Positions 26,177 to 37,900 of a stretch of 64,000 bases of DNA are shown one piece after another. The stretch comes from Sphagnum magellanicum. Lineage: Eukaryota; Streptophyta; Sphagnopsida; Sphagnales; Sphagnaceae. The number at the start of each line of letters is the position of its first letter. The stretch's first letter is position 1. The stretch spans positions 870,501-934,500 of the forward strand of contig CM038925.1 of the NCBI GenBank assembly GCA_021904315.1, given 5' to 3'. A model generated the notes under the pieces. That model had not been told where the DNA came from and made no database searches. It worked only from the letters and a program-made list of their open reading frames with translations. A program made the position numbers and the translations under genes.

Positions 26177-26354
26177 TTGCAAATAAGTACCCAATGCTTT
26201 TAGGCCTGCTTTACACTAGGAGTCAGGGCCAAAAAGACTTGGGATCAACTTTGAGCATTTTTGGGTTGCAAATAAGTACCCAATATTTTTAGGTCTGCTT
26301 TACACTAGGAGTCAGGGCCAAAAAGACTTGGGACCAACTTTGAGCATTTTTGGG
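26177..26354 (+). repeat. 89-bp tandem duplication at the end of a MITE
   Basis: TTGCAAATAAGTACCCAAT starts at 26177 and again at 26266, and TTGCAAATCGG starts at 26355. The two 89-bp units differ at only a few bases. Each unit contains one copy of the CTTTACACTAGGAGTCAGGG terminal repeat of the adjoining element. Confidence 0.85.
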
Positions 26355-26670
26355 TTGCAAATCGGCCCCAAGTTACTAATAAATGCTAGAACATTGATGT
26401 CACATTATTAGTAAATGCTGGAACATTGGCCTCAAGGCTTGCAGATCGGCCTCCCAAATTTGATGGTATGCTTTTTTTCAGCCTTGGGGCCAATACAAGA
26501 CCACAATGTTCAGCATTTATTAGTAAGTTGGGGCAGATTGAAGAGCTTCTTTTCTATATCAGCGTTGATCCCGATGTCAAGCACCGGGGGCTGATCTCAA
26601 CTTTTGCACCAATAGGAATGCTGGATTTGGGTTGAACAATTGCCCTAAGTCCTAGTGTAAAGTGAGCCTG
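26202..26670. mobile_element. Harbinger/Tourist-like MITE, copy A
   Basis: The left terminus GGCCTGCTTTACACTAGGAG (26203) matches the reverse complement of the right terminus, which ends CCTAGTGTAAAGTGAGCC. The same end also occurs at 26292 through the 89-bp duplication, so the original left end could be either. Flanking triplets are TTA on the left and TGA on the right, one mismatch from the TWA duplication of PIF/Harbinger elements. It is non-coding. Copy B (27342-27980) is the same family in the opposite orientation. Confidence 0.65.
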
Positions 26671-27338
26671 ATGGTCATGCCACACTTGGAGGTAAGTCAG
26701 AATTAGAGGCGCTAAAGTTATTGTTGCCGCCAGACATAGAGAGGGTACGTACCTCTAAAGCCTACATGATTCTTACATGGATGCTGATGTGAAAGGGGAC
26801 GTGAGTCAGAGTTAGCTAACTCCCTTCTTACCTCCAAATCTACAAAATTGGAAGACTTTTTCAAAAAATGCCAAAGGTGGCTATCTCCAGTAAAAAACCT
26901 CAGATAACTCCAGTGGATATTGTGTTTAGATTCATTATACAGTATAATAGCTTAAGGGATTTTGGCCCCTAGGTAATAGGTTTATTTTTATATGAGGATT
27001 TTTGAATGATGATATTTTGGCTTGTGTTAAAACGTGAGATTAGTTATAGAGTTATAATATCTTGAAGGACTTTGGTTTCTTTTAGAGGATTTTGTGAAGA
27101 TTATATTTTTGCATGGTGGATTATTTGAGTTTTGATAATTCTTCTTTTTCCTTAGGATACTTTTTAATGTAAATGGCAAGGCCACTGTGTGACACACCCC
27201 TTGTTTTCTTTGTGAACAGGGGGTACTACACAACTGTAAATAACTCAACCGATGACCTGATACAAAGTTTTTGAATTTTTAAAAACTCTTTATTTTTCTC
27301 ATACTGGCTGGTTACTGTTAGAGAATTTTGAACCTATG
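26671..27338. other. non-coding spacer between the two MITE copies
   Basis: I see no genes, RNA genes or repeat ends. Confidence 0.5.
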
Positions 27339-27341
27339 TAA

Positions 27342-27980
27342 GGCCCACTTTACACTAGGAGTTAGGGCCAATGTTCAACCCAAATCCAGCATTCCTATTG
27401 GTGCAAAAGTTGAAATCAGCCCCAAGGGTGTGCGAGACGCAAAATACCCCCTAACGCGCTCTGTTGTCCAACGCTGGTTTCGCTTGTCTTTTTGCACACC
27501 TTTTTCTGCGTTGCACATTCCTGCAAGAGGAGGGGTTTTTTTTATATTTATTGCATACACAAAGTCGAAAAGGGAAAAAAAATTTAAAACCCTGCGGCAG
27601 AACAACGCAGTTCTTGGCAGGGCTGCACTGTCTGGCCTGAAACCAGCGCCGGACAGAGCTCGTTAGGGGGTCTTTAGCGTCTCGCCAAGGGCTTTACACT
27701 ATGAGTCAAGGGTGACATAGAAAAGAACTTTTCAATCTGCCCCAAGTTCCTAATAAATGCTGAACATTATGGCCTTGTATTGGCTCGAAGGCTGAAAAAA
27801 GGATACCATCAAATTTGGGAGGCCGATTTGCAACCCCTGAGGCCAATGTTCCAGCATGTATTAATACCATGACATCCATGTTCTAGCATTTATTAGTAAC
27901 TTGGGGCCAATTTGCAACCCCAAAATGCTCAAAGTTGGCGCCTAGATTTTTTTGCCCTGTCTCCTAGTGTAAAGCGGGCC
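27342..27980. mobile_element. Harbinger/Tourist-like MITE, copy B, with a nested element
   Basis: The termini GGCCCACTTTACACTAGGAG and CTCCTAGTGTAAAGCGGGCC are inverted repeats, flanked by identical TAA triplets at 27339-27341 and 27981-27983, the expected Harbinger-type target duplication. The interior matches copy A in inverse orientation (for example CCAGCATTCCTATTGGTGCA), except for an inserted block at 27429-27684. It has no transposase, so it was mobilised in trans. Confidence 0.75.
27429..27684. mobile_element. nested long-TIR MITE inside copy B
   Basis: A 256-bp block is absent from copy A. Terminal repeats at 27433-27456 and 27661-27684 match at 22 of 24 positions (CGAGACGC...CCCCCTAACG). 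The similarity continues inward through CGCTGGTTTC, so the arms may reach about 60 bp. CCAAGGG is repeated at 27422-27428 and 27685-27691 as a likely 7-bp or slightly longer target duplication. The superfamily is unresolved; Mutator or hAT are possible. Its base composition is richer in G and C than its host. Confidence 0.7.
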
Positions 27981-27983
27981 TAA

Positions 27984-30714
27984 TACTACAGTGGCAGTGA
28001 GGAGGAGATACACATTTTCTAATGTCTTTTGGACATGATTTTATATCTTTTGATTATCATCTTTGAGAATTTTTTATGCTTTACAACTTTGGAGGTTTAC
28101 TTCATTTTTTAAAAAATTCATGGTTGATAATTAGATTTCTGAGTTTTCTTTTGGAAGAATTTTGAAAAACATTTTGAAGAGCTATTTATGAACATTTCTG
28201 ATGATCTTTTGAGTTTTGCAGCTTTGATTTTGAATACAAACATTGTGATTGTAATTGATTTTAGAAATTGTTTTAAGAACCTATTACTCTAGTTTTTTTT
28301 AGAGTCCTGTCTTAAGAGGTCTAAAAAATAACAAAATAAATCAAAAAATCTTGTTAATGTTTGGTGACTATACCGAAATCGCAATAGGTATAGTATGAGA
28401 TTATAGACTAAATGTTCTTATTCATCTTTGAAAAACCATTCGCCACTGGCATAGATTACTTTTTATTACCAATTGGTTTATTTGCTCCTCTGGGTCATTC
28501 CTTCACCATCTCATAACCTATTTCAACTTGTCTAACCCTTCTTCCCCCAAAGTTAACAAAACCTGCACAACAACTACACACACCCTTTCCCTTAAAATCA
28601 AGAACATTACATAAGCATTCTAAACCTATGCACACTGCACTCCACAACCTCCCTCCCCTTTTTTTTTATTTCTTTCAAGTTTTGTGAAAATCCATTTTTC
28701 AAATCTTTTCCCCAAGTTTCAAAAAATTGTCCTCCTTTTCGAATCCCCGATCTACCTTCCCCAATATCCTATCTGCTCTCTATACCCAGTTCCCTTATTT
28801 ATACACACACATCCCTTTCTTTTTCCCAAAAAACATTCCCTTGCTCCCATGTATCCTTTTACCTTGCCTATTTTTGTTTTCCTCTATAACTTTTGTAACT
28901 TTTCCATAGCCACAAAACTACTTCCACTTTGTGCCCAGGCTAGACAACAATAGGTAATTTTCCTCACCTTCTCATTATTTTACGAACTCTTTTTTTTGCT
29001 ATCTACCTTAGCTCGTAAAAGCACCAAAAGGAACTCCACTACTTCATCTAATTATCAAACAAGGTTTAAAGAGTTCAGCAAAATTGCCCTAACCCTAATA
29101 GTGTGCCCAGATCTAAGTACACCCTATCATCATTTTATCCCTATCCTCTGTACACAAGATAGTTATCTATGCCTATTAAAGCCAAACACTAATTGTCCAA
29201 AAACCTTTTAAAATAAAGGCCCAAAATTGTAAGGGTGACCCTAGTACAAAATTTGGCTACCTAGTAGCTCTTAGTCCTCCCAACTAGTATATATCGGTTG
29301 TCCTACCCACCATATGATACCTTCGTATAACAAATTTTCAAAAGCTTGATGTGTAGTCTTTTCTTTTTTTTTCCAGTTGACCATGATTGACAATGTTGAT
29401 CCAATGATTGCTAAAACTTAGGATAAAAACCTAGTTTCCAAGTTGTGGATGAAGATCAAGAGCTCCCCCCATTATGACACACAAGCTAAGTGAATACATT
29501 AAGTTTGATGAAATCATTCTAATTCAAGTATTGGGTTTTGTGGAAGATGAGAGGACTTTCAACAATTTGACCTACATGAAAATAAGTTACAAAATTGTCT
29601 AATAACACACCTTGTTGCATGTGTCCGCATGTTTAGGTAAAAAATTTTCAGCCTTTCTATTTTTCTAGTCTCTTCAATTTTTCATATGAAAATGTTATTC
29701 TTCATTGGAAAGATCTTAAGGTGAGATACCAGGTAGATTGATAGAATAGTTTTAGCATAGATATCTTTAACAAAACAATTGTTTTGAAATTGTGTTCTTT
29801 GGTTGACTTTTGTAATTACAAGCCATGAGCAATCATAACATATATTGATTTTTTTTTGTGATAGTCAATGTCATGTAGGCAATTTATTCGATTAGAAAGC
29901 AAGCTATGGGTGTTCTCTTGGGCGATGGGTTGAATATTTCAAAGTTGGGTTGTTTGTTGTGTGTTTTCTAATGTGGGGGTGCAGATCTTCCTTGATACAT
30001 GGCAAGACCTTTGTGGTCAAGGTTTGATTCCCCCCTCCCCCGCCTCCTAGAAGCTTTGTTTTTAATTAAGTTTTGAATACTTTTGCTTAAGCATTAAGCA
30101 ACCCAAATGTATGGCAAATGTGTGTATGTACATATTCTTAGTTAGATGTTGATTGCCAAAACACAGATGTTGTAAATATGTTGATCACCCAAACCTAGAT
30201 GCTATAAACATGTTGATTGCCAAAAATGCCTACTTTAAAAATTTGATGATTGCCAAAATACACAGACACAAATATTCCTCATCACCTAATGACCGATTTC
30301 ATTATAAAAACCATAGCCAGAAAGCAAAATAAAATAATTAACAGATGCCTAAAATTGCACCCTGGAAAATGGATGTGTTGTAAACTTTGCTCTCCCATGT
30401 AGGTTGCAATAGCCTTTCCGGCCTCAACACGTTTTTGAAAAAGAAAAACCCTGGTAACACGGCTACGCAATTGACTGCAAAATGAATTTGATCAAAGTAG
30501 TTCCTAGAGAGTGCGGTTAAGTCTTCGGCTGCCACCTACACAAACGCGTGAAACCTAGTGAGATTCCAAGCATAGTCTTAGCTTGCTAATTTGGGGCCAG
30601 TACAAGTGAAACAGAAGAAGAAAAACCCTGTAAAGGGCATCGAGTTTCCCTCATCCCAGCCGCCTCGCTAGGGACCAGTACATGTTGAGTGGACATGGCA
30701 TGATGCTTGATTCA
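27984..30714. other. mostly non-coding; C/T-rich stretch and a possible exon
   Basis: 28480-29000 is strongly pyrimidine-rich with chance open frames. On the minus strand at about 30350-30540, two coding-like stretches (AEDLTALSRNYFDQIH and VEAGKAIATYMGE) lie in different frames separated by a possible TTTTGCAG acceptor. They might be exons of a lost or unrecognised gene, but I cannot assign a family or complete a model. Confidence 0.35.
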
Positions 30715-30767
30715 TTCTTATCATTGCTCTTTACTATCACAAATAGAAAATATTCCACAAATTCAAA
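30715..30767 (+). repeat. left copy of a ~53-bp direct repeat flanking the minisatellite
   Basis: TTCTTATCATTGCT and AAAATATTCCACAAAT recur in the same order at 31237-31290, about 520 bp downstream on the other side of the 66-bp repeat array. Confidence 0.7.
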
Positions 30768-30931
30768 CACACTATATATATATATCAGAAATGTCAATTG
30801 TGATGAAACCCTATTAAACTTTATAAACAGAAAGCACTCAAGCAAGGGAGAGAAAAAGAAAGAACGGACAAGGACCAAAGTCCAGGCAAGCATACTGCCC
30901 AGAAGGCAGGCCACAAGGATGTAAGGGAATC

Positions 30932-31213
30932 ACTAAGTACTGAAACCTCCACCAGTTGCTTGAAGCATATCAACTGAAGAAAGGGAAAGTAAACCTGACT
31001 AAGTATGAAAACTTCCACAAGTTGCTTGATGCATATCAACTAAAGAAAGGAGAAGTAAATCCAACTAAGTATCAAAACCTCCATGAGTCACTTGAAGCAT
31101 ATCAACTAAAGAAAAGGGAGGTAAACCCAACCAAGTACCAAAACCTTCACAAGTTGCTTGAAGCATATCAACTAAAGAAAGGGGAGATAAAGCCGATAAA
31201 ACTCCAAGCATAG
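30932..31213 (+). repeat. 66-bp minisatellite, about 4.3 units
   Basis: Full units start at 30960, 31026 and 31092, with a shortened one at 31158 and a partial leading unit from about 30932. Each begins TTGAAGCATATCAACT or a close variant. The period is exactly 22 codons, and frame 30956-31213 is open throughout, giving a repeated peptide of the form LEAYQLKKGEVNPTKYQNLH. The other strand is open too, and there is no good start context or family match, so a repeat is more likely than a gene. Confidence 0.85.
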
Positions 31214-31236
31214 AAAAACACTCCCCTGCTGATTGC

Positions 31237-31290
31237 TTCTTATCATTGCTGTTCACCATCACAAATTTGGAAAATATTCCACAAATCCAA
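31237..31290 (+). repeat. right copy of the ~53-bp direct repeat
   Basis: Matches 30715-30767 in the same orientation. The two copies bracket the 66-bp array. Confidence 0.7.
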
Positions 31291-32830
31291 TTGTAGGGAC
31301 TCAGCAGGTGGTGCTCCGTCATGGCCTCCTAGTAGAAAATCTATTTCTTGATTTTTAAGCAACTAAAACCCTGGATGAGATCCTCTCTCTAGTATCCTTG
31401 GTATTTTCTCTGGCAAAATTTAGCCAGTTCTTTTTTTTCAAAATGGTTAAAAATTTGTGTTTTTCTGGTTTTCTAGTTACCAAATTTTCTTTGAAAATTT
31501 TCCAGATTTCTCTAGTAGGTTTTAGCATGTAGCAAAAATGTGAAAGATGCCTCAACATTTTTTCTTTCAAATCCTATTTATAACAAAAAAAATTGGCTAA
31601 ACTGTCTTATGGATGATGGCCACTTCAGCTACATCACAAAAATGAAGAAAACAAAAAATCTGAATACCTCTAGATAAACCCCTTAGAATGTTACTGAAGT
31701 ATTTTAAAACCTTGTTAAATGACATAGTATAGTATGACTCATATTAATTTGTTGTGGGGCCTGGGAACCCCAAAAGGTTTTTTTTTCGCCCTTTTGTGAT
31801 GGGACCCTAAAAGTTTAATTTTTTTCCTTTTGTTGGCCCATCCCAAATTAATTTAATGAAGGTTCGGGCAGTCCCAAAATAGGTATATTGTAGCCTCTTC
31901 CTTTTAGGGCTAATACTTAGGTTAAAGGAGTAGCACCAGATTATTATTTTTCCAAATTTTCGATATTGCTAAGGTGACAATCATCCATAAGTTTATTTAA
32001 CCAAGTTTGGCACTATTCAAAGTACGAAAGTAGAAAATCTTAAGCACCCTTTCATGTTGTAAGCAATTGTGACAATTTCTGGCAAATCTTTTTAATTTTT
32101 TGAAATTTTGTTGAATTTTCTTTTTAAAACAGGGAATTTGTGACAGAATATTTTTTTTCAAAATGTTTTTCACAAAATGGCAAAAATTCAACACCAAAAG
32201 ATCACTAAGTAAAACTCAAGGCAAAGGACATGGGATAAAGTGAGGTGCTATTGGGAACATGTTAGGGAACACATTAAAAATTGAAGGAACATGTTGGGGG
32301 AACACATTGGGAACTTGGGAACATGTGAGAACGTGATGGGAACACAATGGGTTCAACAAAAATCCAAAAAGGGAGACAAATGTACTTCCAAAGGAAGGAT
32401 TTGCCAATTCTAATTACAAACATACCCTTAGTCTTGCCAATGTAACTTTTTTTCATGCCATATGTCACCATCTCATGCGAAAGTCATAAAGAATCAAAGG
32501 TCAAATTAGAAATTAAGGTTTGAAGGCTTTGCCCATTGCTTTGGCACAGAAGGTCTTCAAAGCTAGAAGACATCCTTAAACTGTCAGCACCTTAAAATGC
32601 ACACATATTTTGCCTGTTAAAGCGTGGGATATATGGCTTAATATACTTAACTAACTAACCATAATTATTCATATTCATAACATATTTAGGATTGAAGATG
32701 GGCCCGAATACCAATCTGAGTATACATAAAAGGATTAGCAACTATTCTTGTGGTGACAGAGCACCAATGGTTTGGACATAGAGACTCAACTTGTTTCTTA
32801 ATTTAATAAGTTACTAGTGTGGTCTGTGCA
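31291..32830. other. non-coding sequence
   Basis: No gene is supported. Around 32250-32350 the short motif GGGAACA(C/T)(A/G)TT recurs several times, giving chance open frames on the minus strand. Confidence 0.5.
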
Positions 32831-33235
32831 GTTAGCCCAAATGTTGCCACGTCCTCAACTAATTTTTCCTTCCAAAACCTGGTTTTTTTAAATTTATTTG
32901 AATTTTCTGCAGCAGAAATCACTTAAAAATTAATATCTCCCACATTCTGAATTACCAAATAAATTCCATTAAGTCCTGCTCATCAAGATCTTTCCAAGAA
33001 CACCACATTCCAATTCCTCTACAATTTTCAGCTACAATTTAATATAATTTTCAATGAAAAAATCATTCAATATTCAAGAACTTTTGCACCATAGGTCCAA
33101 ATGTCATGGAACCAAGCCCATGCACCCCTCCTCATTGAGAGCTTTCAAAAGACACCAAGAACATGATCTGAAGCATCCTGGTTTAGTGAATCTCATAATT
33201 ATAAAACAAACTACCTTCCTTCATAAACAGATTAC
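32831..33235 (+). repeat. dispersed ~400-bp repeat, copy 2
   Basis: Direct, diverged copy of 11572-11998, with the same order of landmarks from TTTTTCCTTCCAAAACCTGG to ATAAACAGATTA. Small deletions distinguish it from copy 1, for example in the TTCTGAATTACC region. Confidence 0.75.
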
Positions 33236-33599
33236 AAAGCTTACTCTCTAATTAATTTCAAACTATTATGAGATTATTTGCTTGAACTAATTCGAGCATT
33301 TTCAAGGCACAATTAACTCAATCAAAAGAGACATTCAATTATGAATGAAAAGAAAACCAAGCCATTCAAGGCACATTTTAAAACTTTACACCAAAAAAAA
33401 GAGAGTGGCAATTTACTAATGGTAATCACAACTCATCAAAGACTTGTAAAGCTTTATTAAGAAACACACTATAGATTAGGGAAATGTACAAAAAAGTTAA
33501 ATAAAGAAAAAGGGAGAAGTGACAAGACATCAAGTTGGTTCAAAATAGCTCTCCATGTCCATAATTGACCACATGTGGAAGGTCGGCCATATTTATATG

Positions 33600-33944
33600 T
33601 CAATAACCAACAACTTGCAATAGATCGATTATGATCATGAGAGGTGTGTTTTGAAGGGGTGGAAGTCGAGAAGTAGTTAAACCTATAGTTATCACCCAAC
33701 TTAAGATGGAAGATAGTTGAATCATTTGTAATGTGATCAAAACTTTTTGACGAAAAAAAATGATCAAGGTAGAAAGATGAGGACCTTCTATCCCTTTCAA
33801 GCTCCAAATGGCATTGGCATAGTCATGTAAAAACACGTCAACATGTTTGTGTAAGTAACCAAATACTTCAATTGCTAAGGGGAGGAATTGATTAGTGGGG
33901 TGTCGGTTAGGATAGCTCCTTACGCAATTACAGATAGGTCCCAT
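33600..33944 (-). pseudogene. uninterrupted 114-codon frame, unidentified, probably a repeat remnant
   Basis: The frame has protein-like composition (RHPTNQFLPLAIEVFGYLHK, DVFLHDYANAIWSLKG) and is cut off without a plausible start. It has the look of a decayed repeat-borne coding segment, but I cannot name the family from sequence alone. The flanks at 33236-33599 and 33945-34329 show nothing else. Confidence 0.35.
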
Positions 33945-34329
33945 GTTTTAAAGATTACCTATTTCAACATGATAATTTTTAACCTATAAAGCCAACCACA
34001 TAAAACTAGACAAATCAAATGGAAAAAAAATATGAATTATTATAAATAAGCAAATTTTATTTCAAAAGATAACTAAACTTCAATTTTACCATAACCTTTG
34101 ACATCATCATCCTCACTCTTTGGCCTTTTCACGTGGCCTTTTGATTTATAAAATTAAAACTCGTTTTAATAAATTTGGGCCATTTTTTTTTCAACCTTAT
34201 GTTTGCCACATGTCACTATAAATGTTGAATGTCAATTCTTAATTTTTTATTTAGTGGAAATAAATATGGGCCATCTTTTCAATGACCTAATGTTGCCACT
34301 TGTCATGTTCAAAACAAATCAACAAAATT

Positions 34330-34975
34330 TTAAATTGGCATCTCAATGAAATTGAAGTATTAGGGTTTGCATGGGATAAGCAAAAATCACCATACCAACA
34401 TGAATATACTTAATAAAATTGTGAAAGAAAAAAAATAATTTTTTATCAATAAAATTCATGTTTGGGATTAGGGTTAAAGTGTTGACCAATTTGGGTTTAG
34501 ATGGGATGAACAAGGACTACCAGACTAACACCTTAACAATTATGAAAATTGACAATTAGAAACATCATATGACTTGGACCATAATTAATCAACAAAATCC
34601 ACATTTGTGGTCTTCAATTAAACTAAAGTAATAAGGTTTGGATGGGATGAATAAAAAATTGAACCAAACCAACATAAAGATAATCATTAGAATTATAAAA
34701 AAAAAATACCAACTGTAATTTTGGATCAAATTTGATCAACAAAATTCGCATGGGGATTTGGGTTTAAATGTTGGGTTTATTTGGGTTTAGATGGGATGAA
34801 CAAGGACTATTAGACCAACACCTCACCAATGATGTAAAGTGATGGTGAAAACCAATATATGTTTTAGATTAGAACTAATCAACAAAATCCACATTTGTGG
34901 TTTCAATGAAACTAGATATAAGGGTTTGGATGGGATGAGCACAAATTGGACCATACCAACATGAAGACAATCATC
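34330..34975 (+). repeat. satellite-like ~280-bp tandem array with two alternating half-units
   Basis: The core (A/T)GGGTTTRGATGGGATGA recurs at about 34363, 34492, 34632, 34779 and 34919. Copies 1, 3 and 5 share AAATT..ACCATACCAACATGAAGA-type continuations. Copies 2 and 4 share CAAGGACTA(C/T)(C/T)AGA. The array is therefore A-B-A-B-A, with a period of about 270-290 bp and half-units of about 140 bp. It codes for nothing. Confidence 0.7.
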
Positions 34976-37900
34976 AAAAATTTGTTTACTCAACAACAAG
35001 ATGAAATCATCACCAGAAGCATTAAGATGGGTGGTTACAAAATTGGAATAATCCCAAAATCAATATACAATTTGAATGAAATGGTCATTTTTATTAATAA
35101 TAATGAAATCAAGTTCACATGTTAAAGCACCTAGCAAGGTACCTTGACATTTCCAAAAATCTAGAAACAAAAAATACAACCTTGTTCTAGATGCAAATGT
35201 TGGGAATTTTTCATGTGCCATAACTATCAAAACCCTAAACCCTTTAAACCTTATACTATTCACTTTCCAAAACCTCATTTCCATCCACCAAGAAAAATTG
35301 ATCATCAAACATGGCCAAAAATCCTTCCAAACATTGCATTTCAAACTCTATGCAATTTTAAAGAAGGATCTATGGAGGCCTTTTTGAGATATCATTTTTC
35401 AATAATTGAGATTGTTGGTTTTGACAATTTCAAGTGCATTCCATGTTCTTGTGTTCCCCACAACAATAGACTATTCCTTGCTTACTTGGCAAATGTGCCA
35501 AAACATGAAAGGATCCGTTAATGGCAAGTGTGGAAAAATGTGTTCAATCACCACAAAATTTGGGGGAGGCAACAAAAAAACATTAGATGCATATGGGATT
35601 TCAGTTTGGAGACTACAATTTGAGAATTGAAGGTGTAAGTTATCAAAAGATTGGGATTGTGGGCTTGGCTCTAGCTCAAATCACTTTAAGAATTGTGTTA
35701 AAAATTTATCGGTCACCAATTGTATAGCTCGCACTTTGTGGGAAAGAATGGAGAGAGAACACACTGAAAGCAAGGACTCCCACAATGTGAGGTCATGGCA
35801 TCAACAATCCCCAAAAAACATCCTCATGTTCCCACATTCATTGCATAAACACCATCAATGTTATGTTGTTTTGAAAAGAACAACCTAGGTAAATTTTGTA
35901 AACATTCACCTACCTAAAATCTCACCATATTGCAATGGTTTTGGTCCTAGACCCCTTTTCTATTTCTTTTCTAAATGTGAATTGGTTGCTTTCTCCACCC
36001 CAAACAAAAATTCCAAACTTTGGTGCAATTGATGCAAATCTCCAAGCTCTAATGCAACTTTAATGGCTCCTCCTACCTCCTCTCCAAATGCAAAATGGGT
36101 GTTGTCTTCATCTCCTCAATTAACACAAAGATGTGGTCTCTACGTTTCCATCTCCTCTCTAAACTTGAAACTTCCAAATTCGAAGTAAGATTTGTTTTCA
36201 TCCAAAGCTTTTGTTATTGTTATCTCCTTTCTAAATGCAAAGCTTGCATTGTCTTTGTCTCCTCACTTAATGCACACCTAGGGTGTTGTCTCTATTTCTA
36301 TTTTGTTTCTATTTTGTCTCTAAACACAAAGGCCAAGAATGCCTTTGCTACTCCTCTACACACTATCTTGGTTCTCGACCTAAACCATTACACTCAAAAG
36401 TTTGTAACTCTTTTGCCTCCCTTAACTTTTGTCATTTAAATCATCTATAAATGCAAGGAACCTAAGCTTCTTATGGTAGAAACACAAGTCAAAACTTTCA
36501 CAAGCTCACATGAACTGCCTAAAAAAAGGACTTACACACCATCCATGCATAGGAGAAGTCTTCACACAATGGGTCTTCATGTGGCACAAACACAACAATT
36601 AAAAGGAAAATTGTGTTTCATCTTACATTATTTTCTTTTCTTGTGGTCTCATCTTGATTTTTTTTTTACATTGTCAGTTTCACCCAAACGCAAGGTTCTC
36701 ATCCTATGTTTTACCTACTTTACGGATGAATTTAGAGTGTGCACAAATTGTGCTTGTTTCCAAGTGATAAAAACAAAAACTTTAGAAGATTTGATGTTGA
36801 CCACACTGCATACCATACATGATACTGACTCCACCATCTAATCATTCCATTGAATTGATTGGGACTCCAATCTCCTAAAATGATATGGTAGATAAAACAC
36901 ACTGACACCGTGGGTGGGAGTAGGTTTTGCTTTCAATAAATGACAACTTATTTTTCCTCAAAATTTATTTGGTGAGAAAAGTTCAATTCTAATTAATCAA
37001 CCTACCAATGTAATGTTGTGGCCCATAACATGGAATGGGAAGGTTGTTTGACGCACACTACCATTTATAATGTCAAAACAACATTACAATTAGTAAAAGG
37101 TTGGTCAGCTTCTTGTCATGACTTTCTAACCACCATTGGAGGTTCCTACTCTTGGATATATTGGATGAACCTATAAGATTTTATTTGGTGAAACTTCAAA
37201 CAATAAGCAATATGAAGTTACAATTGAAAACTTCCCAACCTACACTTGCATGGATTGTATGATTATGATTTCAAATTCATTGGAAAAATGGGGTAAATAG
37301 GTGCCATGTAAACACATGTATTATGTATTGTAGCATGTCATGTTTTGTGGGTAGTTTGAAATTTTCATTCATTTCCCGACTTGGAGTTGCAATGAAGTTT
37401 GTTGCTTGTTGGTTCATTCTATAACTTCTATGTAAGTAAAAATAATAATCAAAAGTGACAACAAAATTTATAAAACAATAGTGTCCATTGTAACATTCAA
37501 CATGATGTTATATGTTTCGTTCTAAGGTCAAAAATTGCACCACTTGTTATTGTTTTGATTTAGGAAGTTTTGATTTCATAAAGGATTGGATTAATGTTGA
37601 TTCATAAATTTAGTTGGTATGAATCATGTTTCATTGTGTGAAAAATCACTCATCAAATTGAATGTGTTAATTCAATATTGACTAATAATGCAAAATATCA
37701 TATGGGTGGATTAATTACTTCCTCTTATTCTTATCCTTAAACAAAGAGAAGAAAATATTATTTCTACAACTAGAATGTTCCATTAGTTTAAATGGAAACT
37801 TTTTGCCACATAGACAAAATATTTTTGTATACATGTCAAGAATATCTATATATCTAGTAAGATTATTTTGCTTATGTGGCCAAAATATTCAAAAAAGATT

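Noticed and set aside
28684..28953. 89-codon Pro/Phe/Leu-rich frame
   Set aside because: Low-complexity pyrimidine tract, which keeps several frames open by composition.
29980..30060. tRNA-like B-box (GGTTTGATTCC) that might mark a tRNA or SINE
   Set aside because: No matching A box, cloverleaf or 3' tail could be drawn around it.
31065..31322. Minus-strand frame across the 66-bp array
   Set aside because: Open only because the array is stop-free in this frame as well. The plus-strand reading is no better proven, so the block is kept as a repeat.
36095..36841. Two plus-strand frames of 114 and 122 codons
   Set aside because: They derive from a C/T-rich repetitive tract and following AT-rich DNA. 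There is no family match, start context or exon structure.
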